This document shows, in pieces, positions 5,535 through 5,535 of a DNA stretch of 5,535 bases. The DNA is from Legionellaceae bacterium (GTDB lineage Bacteria; Pseudomonadota; Gammaproteobacteria; Legionellales; Legionellaceae): the NCBI GenBank assembly GCA_027449525.1, contig DAIDLK010000075.1, positions 1-5,535 on the forward strand, given 5' to 3'. A program made the translations under genes and the position numbers. Each line of letters begins with the position of its first letter. The first letter of the stretch is position 1. The notes under the pieces were generated by a model, which did not search any database, had not been told where the DNA came from, and worked only from the letters and a program-made list of their open reading frames with translations.

Positions 5535-5535
5535 G

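Overview
This is an ordinary, densely packed stretch of a gammaproteobacterial chromosome with eight recognisable housekeeping genes. All eight resemble E. coli or Pseudomonas orthologues motif for motif. The rnr-rlmB pair and a pyrC / rnt / peroxiredoxin / grxD / sodB neighbourhood are arrangements I know from gammaproteobacteria. Base composition looks mid-40s % G+C by eye. The sequences are diverged enough that a lineage such as Legionellales/Coxiellaceae is possible, but that placement is a guess from composition and gene order.

Layout: (1) 1-1745, plus strand: the 3' part of rnr (RNase R), then rlmB (23S rRNA Gm2251 methyltransferase), overlapping by ATGA. (2) 1721-2314, minus strand: sodB (Fe superoxide dismutase), whose 3' end overlaps that of rlmB. 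(3) 2315-2491: a 177-bp divergent control region holding candidate sodB and pyrC promoters, a 26-bp imperfect inverted repeat between them, and a pyrC leader that can fold in two ways. (4) 2492-4145, plus strand: pyrC (dihydroorotase) followed by rnt (RNase T), tightly packed. (5) 5051-4123, minus strand: grxD (CGFS monothiol glutaredoxin) followed by a typical 2-Cys peroxiredoxin gene, joined by an ATGA overlap; the peroxiredoxin 3' end overlaps that of rnt. (6) 5052-5194: a second divergent control region with candidate grxD and ihfB promoters. (7) 5195-5503, plus strand: ihfB (IHF beta subunit). The last 32 bases hold no assignable gene.

Functionally, the plus-strand genes serve RNA decay and maturation (rnr, rlmB, rnt), pyrimidine synthesis (pyrC) and nucleoid architecture (ihfB). 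The minus-strand genes form an oxidative-stress and iron-sulfur group (sodB, peroxiredoxin, grxD). No intergenic stretch exceeds 177 bp. I found no RNA gene, mobile element, CRISPR array or classical hairpin-plus-T-tract terminator. I do not see a new biological system here. The points worth a second look are the repeated convergent 3' overlaps, an RNase R without its basic tail, the inverted repeat between sodB and pyrC, and the two-way pyrC leader.
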